Below are positions 39,855 through 48,163 of a stretch of DNA of 64,000 nt, piece by piece. This DNA is from Actinoallomurus sp050942425 (GTDB lineage: Bacteria; Actinomycetota; Actinomycetes; Streptosporangiales; Streptosporangiaceae): positions 7,998,001 through 8,062,000 of the forward strand of contig NZ_CP192063.1 of the NCBI RefSeq assembly GCF_050942425.1. Reading direction: 5' to 3'. The position numbers and the translations under genes are program-made. Below the pieces are notes generated by a model that searched no databases, had not been told where the DNA came from, and was given only the letters and a program-made list of their open reading frames with translations. Position 1 is the stretch's first letter. Every line of letters begins with the position of its first letter.

Positions 39855-41080
39855 CACTCGACGAGGAGACGCGGCAGCCCGCGGCCGACCAGGCTCTTGC
39901 GGTAGCCGATCTCCTGGTCGGGGGCGAGGCGCAGGCCGGGCAGCCGGGCGGTGAGGCGTTCGAGGGCGATGTGGAGTTCGAGGCGGGCGAGGGCCGCGCC
40001 GACGCAGTGGTGGATGCCGTAGCCGAACACCATGTGGTCGCGGGCGTTGGCGCGGTGGACGTCGAACCGCTCGGGGTCGGGGAACACCGTCTCGTCGTGG
40101 CTCGCGGAGTCGGCGTGCAGGAACACCTCCGCATCGGCCGGGATCGTGACGCCGTGCAGGGTGACGTCCTCGGTGGTGCGGCGGAAGCTGCCGAGGCTGG
40201 CGCCGTCGATGCGGAGCGTCTCCTCGATCATGTTGGGGATGAGCTCCGGGCCGGCGACGACCGCCTCCCAGGACTCGCGGTCCCGTTGCATCCGGTGGAC
40301 GGCGTTGCAGAAGCCGTTCGGCACCGTGTCGTTGCCGCCGAGCAGCAGCGCGCTGATGGTCTCGACGACCTCGCGGTGTGACAGGCCGTCCGGGCCGGTG
40401 TCGATGAGGCCCGCCATGAGCCCGGCGAAGTCGTCGCGGGGCTCCGCGCGGCGTTCGGTGACGAGCCGGTCGACGTAGTCGAGGTACTTGAGGAAGTCCT
40501 GGGCCAGCTCCCGCTGGCGGGCGGGCGGCTGCGGGGAGAGGAACAGCTGGAACCAGGAGTACACCCACTGCTTGACCTGGTCCTCGTCCTCGGGCGGCAC
40601 GCCGATGAACGCCGCCGTCAGCCGGGCCGACGGCGGATGCGCGAGGTCGGCGACCAGGTCGGCGTGCCCCCGCGGCTCGACGGCGTCCAGGACCGCGTCG
40701 ACCTGCGTCGCGAACGCGTCGCCGAGGCGGGCGACGGCGCGCGGGGTGAACGCCCGGGAGATCGCCCGGCGGATCCGGGTGTGCTGCGGCGGGTCGACGT
40801 TCGCGGCGAAGTTGTCGAGGAAGGACCGGTGCTCGCCGAGCGACTCCTTGACCTGGTCGGTGAGCGTACGGGAGATGGTGAGCGAGCCGATGGAGGAGAA
40901 CCTCCGGTGGTCGCGGTACGCGTCGCGCACGTCGTCGTACCGGGTGATGACCCACATGCGCAGGTGCTCGCTCCAGAACACCGGCCGCTCGTGTCGCAGG
41001 CGGGTCAGGAACGGGTACGGGTCGGCGACGTGCCAGTCGGCGGTGACGTCGAAGTCCGTCGCCGTCTCGGGCGTGCTCAT
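39851..41080 (-). CDS. cytochrome P450
   Basis: A 409-residue soluble bacterial P450. The I-helix reads ALLLGGNDTVPN, with Asn-Asp-Thr in place of the common Glu/Asp-Thr pair; the K-helix ExxR is EETLR; the heme loop FGYGIHHCVGAALARLE supplies the Cys ligand. PQHTRIRRAISRAFTP (C-helix) is typical of actinomycete CYPs. Both ends overlap neighbours by ATGA/GTGA, so it is translated with the hydrolase and SDR. It needs a ferredoxin from elsewhere. The substrate is perhaps a terpenoid or lipid. Confidence 0.95.
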   Translation of the reverse strand: MSTPETATDFDVTADWHVADPYPFLTRLRHERPVFWSEHLRMWVITRYDDVRDAYRDHRRFSSIGSLTISRTLTDQVKESLGEHRSFLDNFAANVDPPQHTRIRRAISRAFTPRAVARLGDAFATQVDAVLDAVEPRGHADLVADLAHPPSARLTAAFIGVPPEDEDQVKQWVYSWFQLFLSPQPPARQRELAQDFLKYLDYVDRLVTERRAEPRDDFAGLMAGLIDTGPDGLSHREVVETISALLLGGNDTVPNGFCNAVHRMQRDRESWEAVVAGPELIPNMIEETLRIDGASLGSFRRTTEDVTLHGVTIPADAEVFLHADSASHDETVFPDPERFDVHRANARDHMVFGYGIHHCVGAALARLELHIALERLTARLPGLRLAPDQEIGYRKSLVGRGLPRLLVEW

Positions 41081-42045
41081 GAACCGCCTCCCAGGATGCG
41101 CCGGGGGTTGTCGACCAGCATCTGGTGGATCTGCTCCTCGGTGACGCCGCGCTCGTGCAGGGCGGGCAGCACGTCCCGGGAGATGTGCAGCAGGTGGTAG
41201 TTCGGGTGCCGCCGCCGTACGACGTCGGGGTCGAAGCGGTCGTTGAAGCAGTACGAGTCGTGCGACAGCACCATCCGCCCCGCGTGCCCGCGCTCGCACA
41301 GCGCGGCGACCGTCGCGACGCGGTCCTCGAACGAGGTGAACTCGATGCCGAACCGGTCCATGCCGAGGTACGAGCCGTTCGCGATGAGCTCCTCGAGGTA
41401 GGCCAGATCCGTGGAGTCGCCGGCGTGGCCGATGACCACGCGGTCCAGGTCCACGCCCTCGGCGGCGAGGAGCTTCTGCTGGTCGAGCCCGTTGCGGGTG
41501 GCCGACTCGCTGTGCGTGGTGATCGGCGCGCCCGTCGCGCGGTGCGCCTCGGCGACCGCGCGCATGACCCGCTCCACGCCGGGCGTGATGCCCGGCCGCC
41601 CGGTGGCGCACTTGAGCATGCCCGCCCGCACGCCCGTACGGCCGATGCCGTCGGTGATGTCGCGCACGAAGAACTCGGCCAGCCGGTCCGGCCCGCCGAA
41701 CAGCGTGCCCGGCCCGCGGTTGCCGAAGTACGGCGGCAGGGCGTCGTAGGTGTACAGGCCGGTCGCGGCGACGATGTGGACGTCGGTCTGCTCGGCCACG
41801 CGCTGCACGGCCGGGACGTACCGGCCGAGGCCGACCACGGTGAGGTCGACGATCGTGTCGATGCCGGCGGCCTTCAGCTCGTTCAGTTTTCCGGCGGCCT
41901 CGCGGGCGCGCTCTTCCAGGTCCCAGCCTTCGGGGACGTCAGGCCAGTTCCAGAGGATCTCCGGGCTCAGCCCGAAGATGTGCTCGTGCATGAGCGTCGC
42001 CCCGGGGTCGCCGACCGGGCCGCGCACCGTCTGCACCGGGCTCAT
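41077..42045 (-). CDS. phosphotriesterase-family metal hydrolase (PTE/lactonase-like)
   Basis: A 322-residue TIM-barrel amidohydrolase with a full binuclear metal site: LMHEHIFG (H-x-H), bridging Lys in AGMLKCATG, His in ITTHSESA, His in VIGHAGDST and Asp in LSHDSYCF. Such PHP/PTE-like enzymes are often lactonases. GGAG five bases upstream supports the ATG, which lies in a duplicated copy of the upstream gene's 3' end. A role in opening a lactone or ester intermediate in the P450 pathway is inferred. Confidence 0.93.
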   Translation of the reverse strand: MSPVQTVRGPVGDPGATLMHEHIFGLSPEILWNWPDVPEGWDLEERAREAAGKLNELKAAGIDTIVDLTVVGLGRYVPAVQRVAEQTDVHIVAATGLYTYDALPPYFGNRGPGTLFGGPDRLAEFFVRDITDGIGRTGVRAGMLKCATGRPGITPGVERVMRAVAEAHRATGAPITTHSESATRNGLDQQKLLAAEGVDLDRVVIGHAGDSTDLAYLEELIANGSYLGMDRFGIEFTSFEDRVATVAALCERGHAGRMVLSHDSYCFNDRFDPDVVRRRHPNYHLLHISRDVLPALHERGVTEEQIHQMLVDNPRRILGGGS

Positions 42046-42165
42046 GTCACTCCACGGGGACGAGGGGGAACTTCGGATGATCGAGCGGCCGGTTGACCCT
42101 GCTCATGTCACTCCACCGGGACCAGAGGGAACTTCGGATGATCGAACGGCCGGTTGACCTCCAGG
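42043..42165. repeat. 61-bp tandem duplication creating a 19-codon mini-ORF
   Basis: Two near-identical units (starts 42043 and 42104) each hold the end of the PhyH gene plus GTGGAGTGACATGAGC. The extra unit encodes MSRVNRPLDHPKFPLVPVE, a copy of the dioxygenase C-terminus with its own ATG, coupled to the dioxygenase stop above and the phosphotriesterase start below. Confidence 0.9.
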
Positions 42166-42881
42166 CCGAGCCCGTCGGTCTGGCCGTACGGCGTGCCGGT
42201 GTACAGGGCGGCGGCGTCGAAGTAGGTCGCGGTGAACGACAGGCGGGGAGCGTCGCGGCGGTTCTGCGGCGCGCCGTGGATGGTCAGCGCGCTGTGCACG
42301 GTGGCGTCGCCGGGCGCGAGGTCCAGCGGCGGCGACAGCTCCAGGTCCCGTAGCCAGGGGTGCCGGGTGAGCGCGTCGTCGCCCTCCCGGACGAAGCTGC
42401 GTCCCAGGGTGCCGTACCGGTGCGACCCGGTGAAGAACCGCAGGGACCCCATGTCGGCGGGCACGTCGGCCAGCGCCAGCCACACCGTGAGCATCGCGGA
42501 CGTGTCCATCGGCATCCAGGGGAAGTCCTGGTGGTAGACGGTCTGCCCGTGCTCCCCCGGCTCCTTGACGAGAAGGTTGGTGACCTGGAGGCGGACCCGT
42601 TCCACGCCGGTCAGCAGGCGCACCGCGCCGCGGGCGAGGGCCGGTGCGGTCGCCAGCGCGCCGAAGTGCTCGTCGTGCTCGGCGATGTCGCGGTCCTGGC
42701 CGAACGCCTGGTCGACGAAGCCGGTGCCCGATGTCCCGCGGCGGGCCGCGAGCCGGTCGAGCGCCCGGCGCCGAAGCCGTTCGACGAAGTCCCGGGCGAC
42801 CAGGCCGGGCAGCCGCACCCAGCCGTTCTCGCGGAAGAAGCGGGCCTCTTCCTCGGTCACATCCCGTACGGGTGCAGCCAT
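42108..42881 (-). CDS. phytanoyl-CoA dioxygenase (PhyH) family protein
   Basis: A 257-residue Fe(II)/2-oxoglutarate dioxygenase. The iron ligands appear as H-x-D in TVYHQDFPW and the distal His in ATVHSALTIHGAPQNRRDAPRLSF with the following Arg for 2-oxoglutarate. ARFFRENGWVRLPGLV at the N-terminus is typical. ATG at 42881 has GAGG eight bases upstream; the GTG two codons earlier is less likely. First gene of the minus-strand operon, facing the LLM gene across a palindromic site. Confidence 0.93.
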   Translation of the reverse strand: MAAPVRDVTEEEARFFRENGWVRLPGLVARDFVERLRRRALDRLAARRGTSGTGFVDQAFGQDRDIAEHDEHFGALATAPALARGAVRLLTGVERVRLQVTNLLVKEPGEHGQTVYHQDFPWMPMDTSAMLTVWLALADVPADMGSLRFFTGSHRYGTLGRSFVREGDDALTRHPWLRDLELSPPLDLAPGDATVHSALTIHGAPQNRRDAPRLSFTATYFDAAALYTGTPYGQTDGLGLEVNRPFDHPKFPLVPVE

Positions 42882-43011
42882 CGCCACCGCCTCGAGTCGC
42901 CACCGCCACCGGGCACCGTCCTCCCGAGTGGCCGCCGGACGGCGACCGCTCGGGCCGACAGGCGCCGGAACGTCGTCCTGCGGCGACCATAGACGCTCTC
43001 GCTATGGCGAG

Positions 43012-43028
43012 CAAGCGCTTGGTATAAC
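43012..43028. promoter_or_regulatory. palindromic operator and -10 between PhyH and LLM genes
   Basis: CAAGCGCTTG (43012-43021) is a perfect palindrome, followed at once by TATAAC (43023-43028), a -10 for the plus-strand LLM gene. The same AGCAAGCGCTTG block recurs upstream of the NIPSNAP-like gene at 44719. Resembles TetR-type operators; no such regulator is encoded nearby. Confidence 0.6.
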
Positions 43029-43033
43029 CTGCA

Positions 43034-43951
43034 GTGGTGAAGCGACCTTTCCGTTTCGGCGCCGTCATCCGCGACGCGGACTCGGCCGCCGCATGGGCCG
43101 CCAAGGCCCGCAGGCTGGAGGACTCCGGCTTCGACGTCCTGCTCGTCCCCGACCACCTCGTCGGCCCCAGGTTCGCGCCGATCGCCGCGCTGACCGCCGC
43201 CGCGTGCGCGACCACCCGGCTGCGGGTCGGCACGATGGTGTTCGCCAATGACTTCCGGCACCCGGCCGTCCTGGCCAAGGAGGCGGCAACGCTCGACCTG
43301 CTGTCCGACGGCCGGCTCGAGCTCGGCCTGGGCACCGGGTGGATGGCCCGGGACTACGAGAGCGCCGGCCTGCCGCTCGACCCTCCCGGCGCCCGCATCA
43401 CGCGCCTGGCCGAGGCGATCCACGTGCTGAAGGGCCTCTGGCAGGGCGGCCCGTTCTCGTTCGGCGGCGAGCACTACACGATCGGCGGGCTCGAGCAGCT
43501 GCCGCTCCCCGTCCAGCGCCCGCATCCCCCGCTGGTCCTCGGCGGCGGCGGACCCCGGATGCTGCGCCTGGCCGCCCGCGAGGCCGACGTCGTCAACCTC
43601 ACCATGCGCGTACGGGCGGACGGCTCCGGCCCCGACACCGCCGACGGCGGCCCGGAGGCCTTCCGCCGGAAGGTCGACATCGTCCGGGACGCCGCGGGTT
43701 CGCGGTTCGACGCGATCGAGCTCGGGACGTCCGTGCTGCGGATCGGCCTGGGGCGGAAGCCCGAAGCGTGGAGCGCCGCGAACCCCTCCGCCCAGGCCGG
43801 AACCCCCCAGGTGCTCGCCGGGGAGCTCACCGCCGTCTGCGACGCCCTCCACCGGTGGCGCGACGACCTCGGCCTCTCCTACTACGTCCTGCACAACGAG
43901 GCGGACCTCGACGCGTTCACCCCCGTCGTGAACCGCCTGGCCGGTGTCTAG
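43034..43951 (+). CDS. LLM-class, probably F420-dependent oxidoreductase
   Basis: A 305-residue luciferase-like TIM barrel. FGAVIRDADSAAAWAAKARRLEDSGFDVLLVPDHL, LRVGTMVFANDFRHPAVLAKEAATLDLLSDGRLELGLGTGW and LVLGGGGPRML match the MSMEG_2516-like F420-dependent subfamily of actinomycetes. It starts at GTG (43034 or 43037). It is divergent from the PhyH operon and converges with the NIPSNAP-like gene, the stops overlapping by 4 bp. Likely a reductase or hydride-transfer step in the same pathway. Confidence 0.92.
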   Translation: MVKRPFRFGAVIRDADSAAAWAAKARRLEDSGFDVLLVPDHLVGPRFAPIAALTAAACATTRLRVGTMVFANDFRHPAVLAKEAATLDLLSDGRLELGLGTGWMARDYESAGLPLDPPGARITRLAEAIHVLKGLWQGGPFSFGGEHYTIGGLEQLPLPVQRPHPPLVLGGGGPRMLRLAAREADVVNLTMRVRADGSGPDTADGGPEAFRRKVDIVRDAAGSRFDAIELGTSVLRIGLGRKPEAWSAANPSAQAGTPQVLAGELTAVCDALHRWRDDLGLSYYVLHNEADLDAFTPVVNRLAGV

Positions 43952-44697
43952 AGCGCGAGGCGGGAGCCGGGGTACGGGGACAGGAGGGTCTCGCGCCAGG
44001 TGCCGTCGAGGAACTCGCGGGCGCGCTTGCGCCAGGCGAGCAGGCGTTCGTCGGCGTCGATCTCGTCGTCCAGGCCGAGCGCGGCGTCGTACGAGCGCTG
44101 CAGCGCGAGGTGGGAGTCGAGGTCGGTCGCCCAGACGGTGACGACCTCCGTGTCGCAGAGCAGCACCTCGTACAGGCCGACGGGGCGGTGGCCGTGGTCG
44201 GCGAGCAGGGGGACGCGCTCCTCCCGGACCGCCGCCAGGTAGTCGAGGGCCGCGCCGGGGCGGACGCGGGCGCTCTCCAGGACGAAGAACTCCGCTCCCG
44301 TCGCGTCGGCGAGCGCGGGGCCGCCGGGCGCGGCGCCCAGCGGCCGGGAGAACGCGGTAAAGCGTAGGTCGTCGATGGTGGACAGGAAGAGGTTCTCCTT
44401 GACGCCGGTGTAGATCTCCAGCATCTGCCGCCAGCCGCCGTCCCAGCCACCGTGGCAGTCCCACAGGGTGACGACCTTGAACTGCGGGTGCCCGGTGATG
44501 CCGACCGCGTAGAAGGCGCCGACCAGGTCGATGTCGTGGGAGCGGATCGACTCGCCCTTGGTGAGCACGTGCCGCCCGGGTTCGAGCGCCTCGTCCTCCT
44601 TCTTGTAGGCGGTGAGCCACTTGAGGTACTCCAGCGGCCTCCGCGAGTTCATCGGGTGGAACTCGACCTCTTCGAGCAGACAGATGCCTCGCCGCAC
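43948..44697 (-). CDS. NIPSNAP-like double dimeric-barrel protein
   Basis: A 249-residue protein. The second half, VLESARVRPGAALDYLAAVREERVPLLADHGHRPVGLYEVLLCDTEVVTVWATDLDSHLALQRS, has the pattern of NIPSNAP/EthD-like dimeric alpha-beta barrels; the first half looks like a diverged repeat of it. GTG at 44697 follows GGGAG. An upstream CAAGCGCTTG palindrome matches the one at the PhyH/LLM promoter, tying it to that cluster. Exact function unknown. Confidence 0.7.
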   Translation of the reverse strand: MRRGICLLEEVEFHPMNSRRPLEYLKWLTAYKKEDEALEPGRHVLTKGESIRSHDIDLVGAFYAVGITGHPQFKVVTLWDCHGGWDGGWRQMLEIYTGVKENLFLSTIDDLRFTAFSRPLGAAPGGPALADATGAEFFVLESARVRPGAALDYLAAVREERVPLLADHGHRPVGLYEVLLCDTEVVTVWATDLDSHLALQRSYDAALGLDDEIDADERLLAWRKRAREFLDGTWRETLLSPYPGSRLAL

Positions 44698-44718
44698 GCG
44701 CCGCTCCCATCATCATCA

Positions 44719-44728
44719 CAAGCGCTTG
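44719..44728. promoter_or_regulatory. second CAAGCGCTTG palindrome
   Basis: Lies 22 bp upstream of the NIPSNAP-like start. On the minus strand it reads AAGCAAGCGCTTG, sharing AGCAAGCGCTTG with the site at 43010-43021. Confidence 0.6.
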
Positions 44729-44848
44729 CTTGGGACCCTAGAGAACGAACCCGAGACGGGCAACCCCGCCGCCCCGCCGGATCCGCTCGCGCCGCACTGC
44801 GTGCGCCCGGACACACAGCGTCGGAGTCTGGAACGTTACGATCACCGC

Positions 44849-46555
44849 GTGCCGACCGTCGTCCCCCGCCTTCGGAGCCCCCTCCGCGGCCGCCTCATCA
44901 TCTGTGGTGACACGCCGCTCGCCTACCGGCTCGCCGACGAGCTGTCGACGCGTTATCTCCAGGACGTCACCGTCATCGTGCCGTCCAAGAGACGCAACCA
45001 CGGACCCAAGATCACGGGACTGCCGCGCGTGCGGGTGCACGAGGCGGCGGAGCTGGACGACGAGACGTTCCGGGCCGTGCACGTCGAGTCGGCGCGCGCC
45101 GTCGCCCTCGTCAGCAACAGCGAGGTCGGCAACATCCACGCCGCGCTGCGCGTTCAGGAGCTCAATCCCGACATCCGGCTGGTCATCCGGATGTCCAACA
45201 CCGGGCTGGGCAACCGCATCCGCACACTGTTCAGCGACTGCGCCGTGCTGTCGGACGGCGCGGTCGCCGCGCCGTCGTTCGTGGCCGCCGCCCTCGGCGA
45301 CCTGCCGCCCAGCCACGTCCGCGTAGCGGGCCGCACCCTCTACGTCGCCCACCGCAGCGACCGGGTCCGCAACCTCATCTGCGGGCTCGCCGACACCCGC
45401 CGCCCGGACGGGCTCCCCCGCCTGCTGCCGGTGGACCAGGACCGGGCCAACCTGGTGCTCGCGGTCGCCGACGGCACGTCGCGGACGTCCCTCGCCGGCC
45501 CTCCCGTCGACTACCGGCCGGAGACGACGTTCGCCCGGACCATGCGGTTGATCTTCAACCGCCGGCTCCTCCAGGTGGTCGTGGCGCTCCTCGCGCTGAT
45601 CGTCGTGGGCAGCGCCGCGCTCAGCCTCGGAGACGGGCACGGCTTCACCTACTCGCTGTACCTCGTCCTGCTCGACATCGCCGGAGCGGCCAACCCCGAT
45701 CCGACGCTCAGCGCGCCCGCCAAGGTGACCCAGGTGATCGTCACGCTCGCCAGCCTCGCGCTGGTGCCCGCGATCACCGCCGCGGTCGTCGACGCGCTGG
45801 TCCGGGCCCGGCTCGCCGGGCCGCTCGAACGGCTACGCGATCCGATCACCGGGCACGTCGTGGTGGTCGGCCTCGGCGAGGTCGGTCTCCGGGTGGTCTC
45901 ACAGCTCCACGACCTCGGTGTCCAGGTGGTCTGCGTCGAATGGAACGAGGACGCCGTCGGAGTGCCGCTCGCCCGCCGCCTGGGGCTGCCGATCATCTTC
46001 GGCGACGCCACCCGGGAGGAGACCCTGCGGACGGCGTGGGTCGGCACCTGTCGTTCCGTCGTCACCGTCACGAGCGACGACATCACCAACCTCGAGGCCG
46101 GGCTGAGCTCCCGGGCGCTGCGCGACAACGTCCGGGTGGTGCTCCGGCTGTTCGACGACGATCTGGCGGGTCGCGTCCACCGCAACTTCAAGATCCCGGT
46201 GTCGCGCAGCGTGTCCTTCCTCGCCGCCCCGGCCTTCGCCGCGGCCATGATGGAACGCCAGGTCATCGGGACGATCCCGGTCGGCCGCAGCGTGATGCTG
46301 ATCGCCGACATGCCGATCGGCGCGGGCTCCGAGCTCGACGGACGGCCGCTGCGTGAGGCGAATCTCCCCGGAGAGGCCCGGGTGCTGGCGCTCGGGCGCC
46401 GTGGCCGGCCCCGCTTCGACTGGGACCTGCAAGACGGCTACCTGCTGATCCCGGGCGACCGGCTGGTCGTGCTGGCCACCCGGTCCGGCATCGGCCACAT
46501 CCGCACCCGGACGACCGGCACGTCCGATTCACACTCGCCCCCACCGCCGCGCTGA
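44849..46555 (+). CDS. two-RCK (TrkA-N) ion-channel-like protein
   Basis: A 568-residue membrane protein. An N-terminal TrkA-N domain (GRLIICGDTPLAYRLADEL) and a second one near residue 335 (GHVVVVGLGEVGLRVVSQLHDLGVQVVCVE) flank a pore module of two helices, LLQVVVALLALIVVGSAALSL and VTQVIVTLASLALVPAITAAVV. The loop between them is FTYSLYLVLLDIAGAANPDP instead of the potassium filter TVGYGD, as in Castor/Pollux-like channels. The GTG lies six bases after a TACGAT -10-like element, so the transcript may be leaderless. Likely a ligand-gated cation channel. Confidence 0.85.
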   Translation: MPTVVPRLRSPLRGRLIICGDTPLAYRLADELSTRYLQDVTVIVPSKRRNHGPKITGLPRVRVHEAAELDDETFRAVHVESARAVALVSNSEVGNIHAALRVQELNPDIRLVIRMSNTGLGNRIRTLFSDCAVLSDGAVAAPSFVAAALGDLPPSHVRVAGRTLYVAHRSDRVRNLICGLADTRRPDGLPRLLPVDQDRANLVLAVADGTSRTSLAGPPVDYRPETTFARTMRLIFNRRLLQVVVALLALIVVGSAALSLGDGHGFTYSLYLVLLDIAGAANPDPTLSAPAKVTQVIVTLASLALVPAITAAVVDALVRARLAGPLERLRDPITGHVVVVGLGEVGLRVVSQLHDLGVQVVCVEWNEDAVGVPLARRLGLPIIFGDATREETLRTAWVGTCRSVVTVTSDDITNLEAGLSSRALRDNVRVVLRLFDDDLAGRVHRNFKIPVSRSVSFLAAPAFAAAMMERQVIGTIPVGRSVMLIADMPIGAGSELDGRPLREANLPGEARVLALGRRGRPRFDWDLQDGYLLIPGDRLVVLATRSGIGHIRTRTTGTSDSHSPPPPR

Positions 46556-46568
46556 CCGTCCGGCCGCA

Positions 46569-46620
46569 GCGGTCAGCGGGCAGGCGAAGCCGCGGCGGTC
46601 AGCGGGCGACGTACTCCTCA
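46569..46620. repeat. 26-bp degenerate duplication at the lipoprotein stop codon
   Basis: GCGGTCAGCGGGC occurs at 46569-46581 and 46595-46607; the second copy contains the stop codon of the minus-strand lipoprotein gene and the first lies just downstream of it. Confidence 0.6.
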
Positions 46621-48071
46621 CGACCGCCCGTCCGGCGGGCCGCGACCTGCGAGGATCCGGTCAGGGTCCCGCTGCTCAGCTGGACGCGGTTCGACGCCAC
46701 CGTGCTCTTCACACCGGCCCCGCCGATGGGAACGATCAGGTACGGATGGCCGCCGATCAGGCCCGCGAGCACGGACGCCTCCTTCGCCTCGATCGTGCCG
46801 CTGGAGAGCCGGAAGGTCCCGTTGAGCCGGGCCAGGATCGCGTACGGGACGCCGTGGGCGACGTAGTACCCACCGGCGTCCAGGTCGCCTTCGGACGCGC
46901 TCATCGGGATGAGCAGCAGCGGGCGCGCCTTGTCGCGGTAGGCGCTGACCAGCGGGTTCAGCCGTGGGATCAGGTCGGTGTTCAACTTACTGAGGATGTC
47001 CTGGATGGACCGGCGAAGCGGATCCGACGGCGACTCGGCCTGCGGGGTGACGCCCGCGAGCAGCAGGTCGACGGGCGTCTGGCGGGACCGGGTGATCTCC
47101 GGCTTCCAGCCCTTGCGCGTCTCGTCCAGGAGCAGGCCGGCGATCCCGCCGAGCGAGGTGCTCTCCCCGTCGAGGGTCACCTGCCCGGGATCGATCGCCT
47201 GGTCCAGCGGCCGGAACTGGGACCTCTTGCGGATCTCCGCCTGGTCGCCCCGCTTGGCGCCCGACGCCATCGCCGTGGCGACCGCGTCGAAGTAGCCGGC
47301 CGCCCCCTCGCCGATGTCGAGCGCGGTGGCGCGCTTGGCCTCGTCCGGGAACTCCTTCTGCCACTTCGACCGCCAGTACGCCGCCCCGGCGAGCCACCGG
47401 TTCCGCTGCCTGGGATCGCGGTAGGCCGCGACCAGGTCGTTGTAGAGCATGGCGCGGTACAGCCGGGGCGTGACGGCGAGCGGGTACTCCGTGCCGCGCT
47501 GCTCGCTGCCCTTCTTCAGGACCTTCCACTTCTGCTCCGTGGCGTGGTACAGCTCGTCCGTCGCGGCGGAGAAGAGCGTGGTGGACAGACTCTGTCCCGC
47601 CATCTCGGCGTCCGATTTGTACGACGGGTCGGCGACGTTCATGACGACGGCCGGGTGCCCGTCCCAGGTGACATAGGACGAGCCGCTGTGCGGAATGGCG
47701 ATCTTCTTCTTCGCCAGCTCCGCCGGGCTCAGGTCCGACACGCCGTCCACGCTGATCAGCCGCGCCCGGCCGCGGTCGCCGAGGATGATCCGCCGGTCCT
47801 TGAGCACGGTCCCGGGCCAGATCTGCTGGGCGTCCGGCCACACCCGGGCGACGGCCTCCTGCACCTCGACCGCGACGGGTTTCAGGGCCGTCTGGGAGGA
47901 GGTCGCCCCGCGATGCGCGGGGGAGTCGTCGGAGCAGCCGGCGGCGCCGAGCGCCACCACCGCGACGACACCCGCCCAGCGGCACCCGGGAGACGGCCGG
48001 CGTGACCGGCCTGGAGGCGAGCCCCTACGGCCTGAACGCCCGGACCCAGAACCGACGAACCCAGTGAACAC
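46599..48071 (-). CDS. predicted lipoprotein of unknown function
   Basis: About 490 residues from a GTG; the exact start is uncertain. An Arg-rich n-region and CRWAGVVAVVALGAAGCSDDS give a lipobox ending in Cys, so the protein should be anchored outside the membrane. No catalytic motif is recognised. It has a QQIWPGTVLKDRRIILGDRGRARLISVDGV segment and a central helical part rich in Tyr and Trp (ELYHATEQKWKVLKKG, AYWRSKWQKEF). The YVTWDGHPAVVMNV text could be a fold like TPR-containing or peptidase-like proteins, but I make no call. Confidence 0.75.
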   Translation of the reverse strand: MFTGFVGSGSGRSGRRGSPPGRSRRPSPGCRWAGVVAVVALGAAGCSDDSPAHRGATSSQTALKPVAVEVQEAVARVWPDAQQIWPGTVLKDRRIILGDRGRARLISVDGVSDLSPAELAKKKIAIPHSGSSYVTWDGHPAVVMNVADPSYKSDAEMAGQSLSTTLFSAATDELYHATEQKWKVLKKGSEQRGTEYPLAVTPRLYRAMLYNDLVAAYRDPRQRNRWLAGAAYWRSKWQKEFPDEAKRATALDIGEGAAGYFDAVATAMASGAKRGDQAEIRKRSQFRPLDQAIDPGQVTLDGESTSLGGIAGLLLDETRKGWKPEITRSRQTPVDLLLAGVTPQAESPSDPLRRSIQDILSKLNTDLIPRLNPLVSAYRDKARPLLLIPMSASEGDLDAGGYYVAHGVPYAILARLNGTFRLSSGTIEAKEASVLAGLIGGHPYLIVPIGGAGVKSTVASNRVQLSSGTLTGSSQVAARRTGGREEYVAR

Positions 48072-48163
48072 CGCACGTACCCCCGCGACCGATCTCGGAC
48101 ATGGGCCGGGGGGAGAGGCTTGCCCATCCTGACGCGGGCGATCATTCCCCGTAGATCGGCGGC

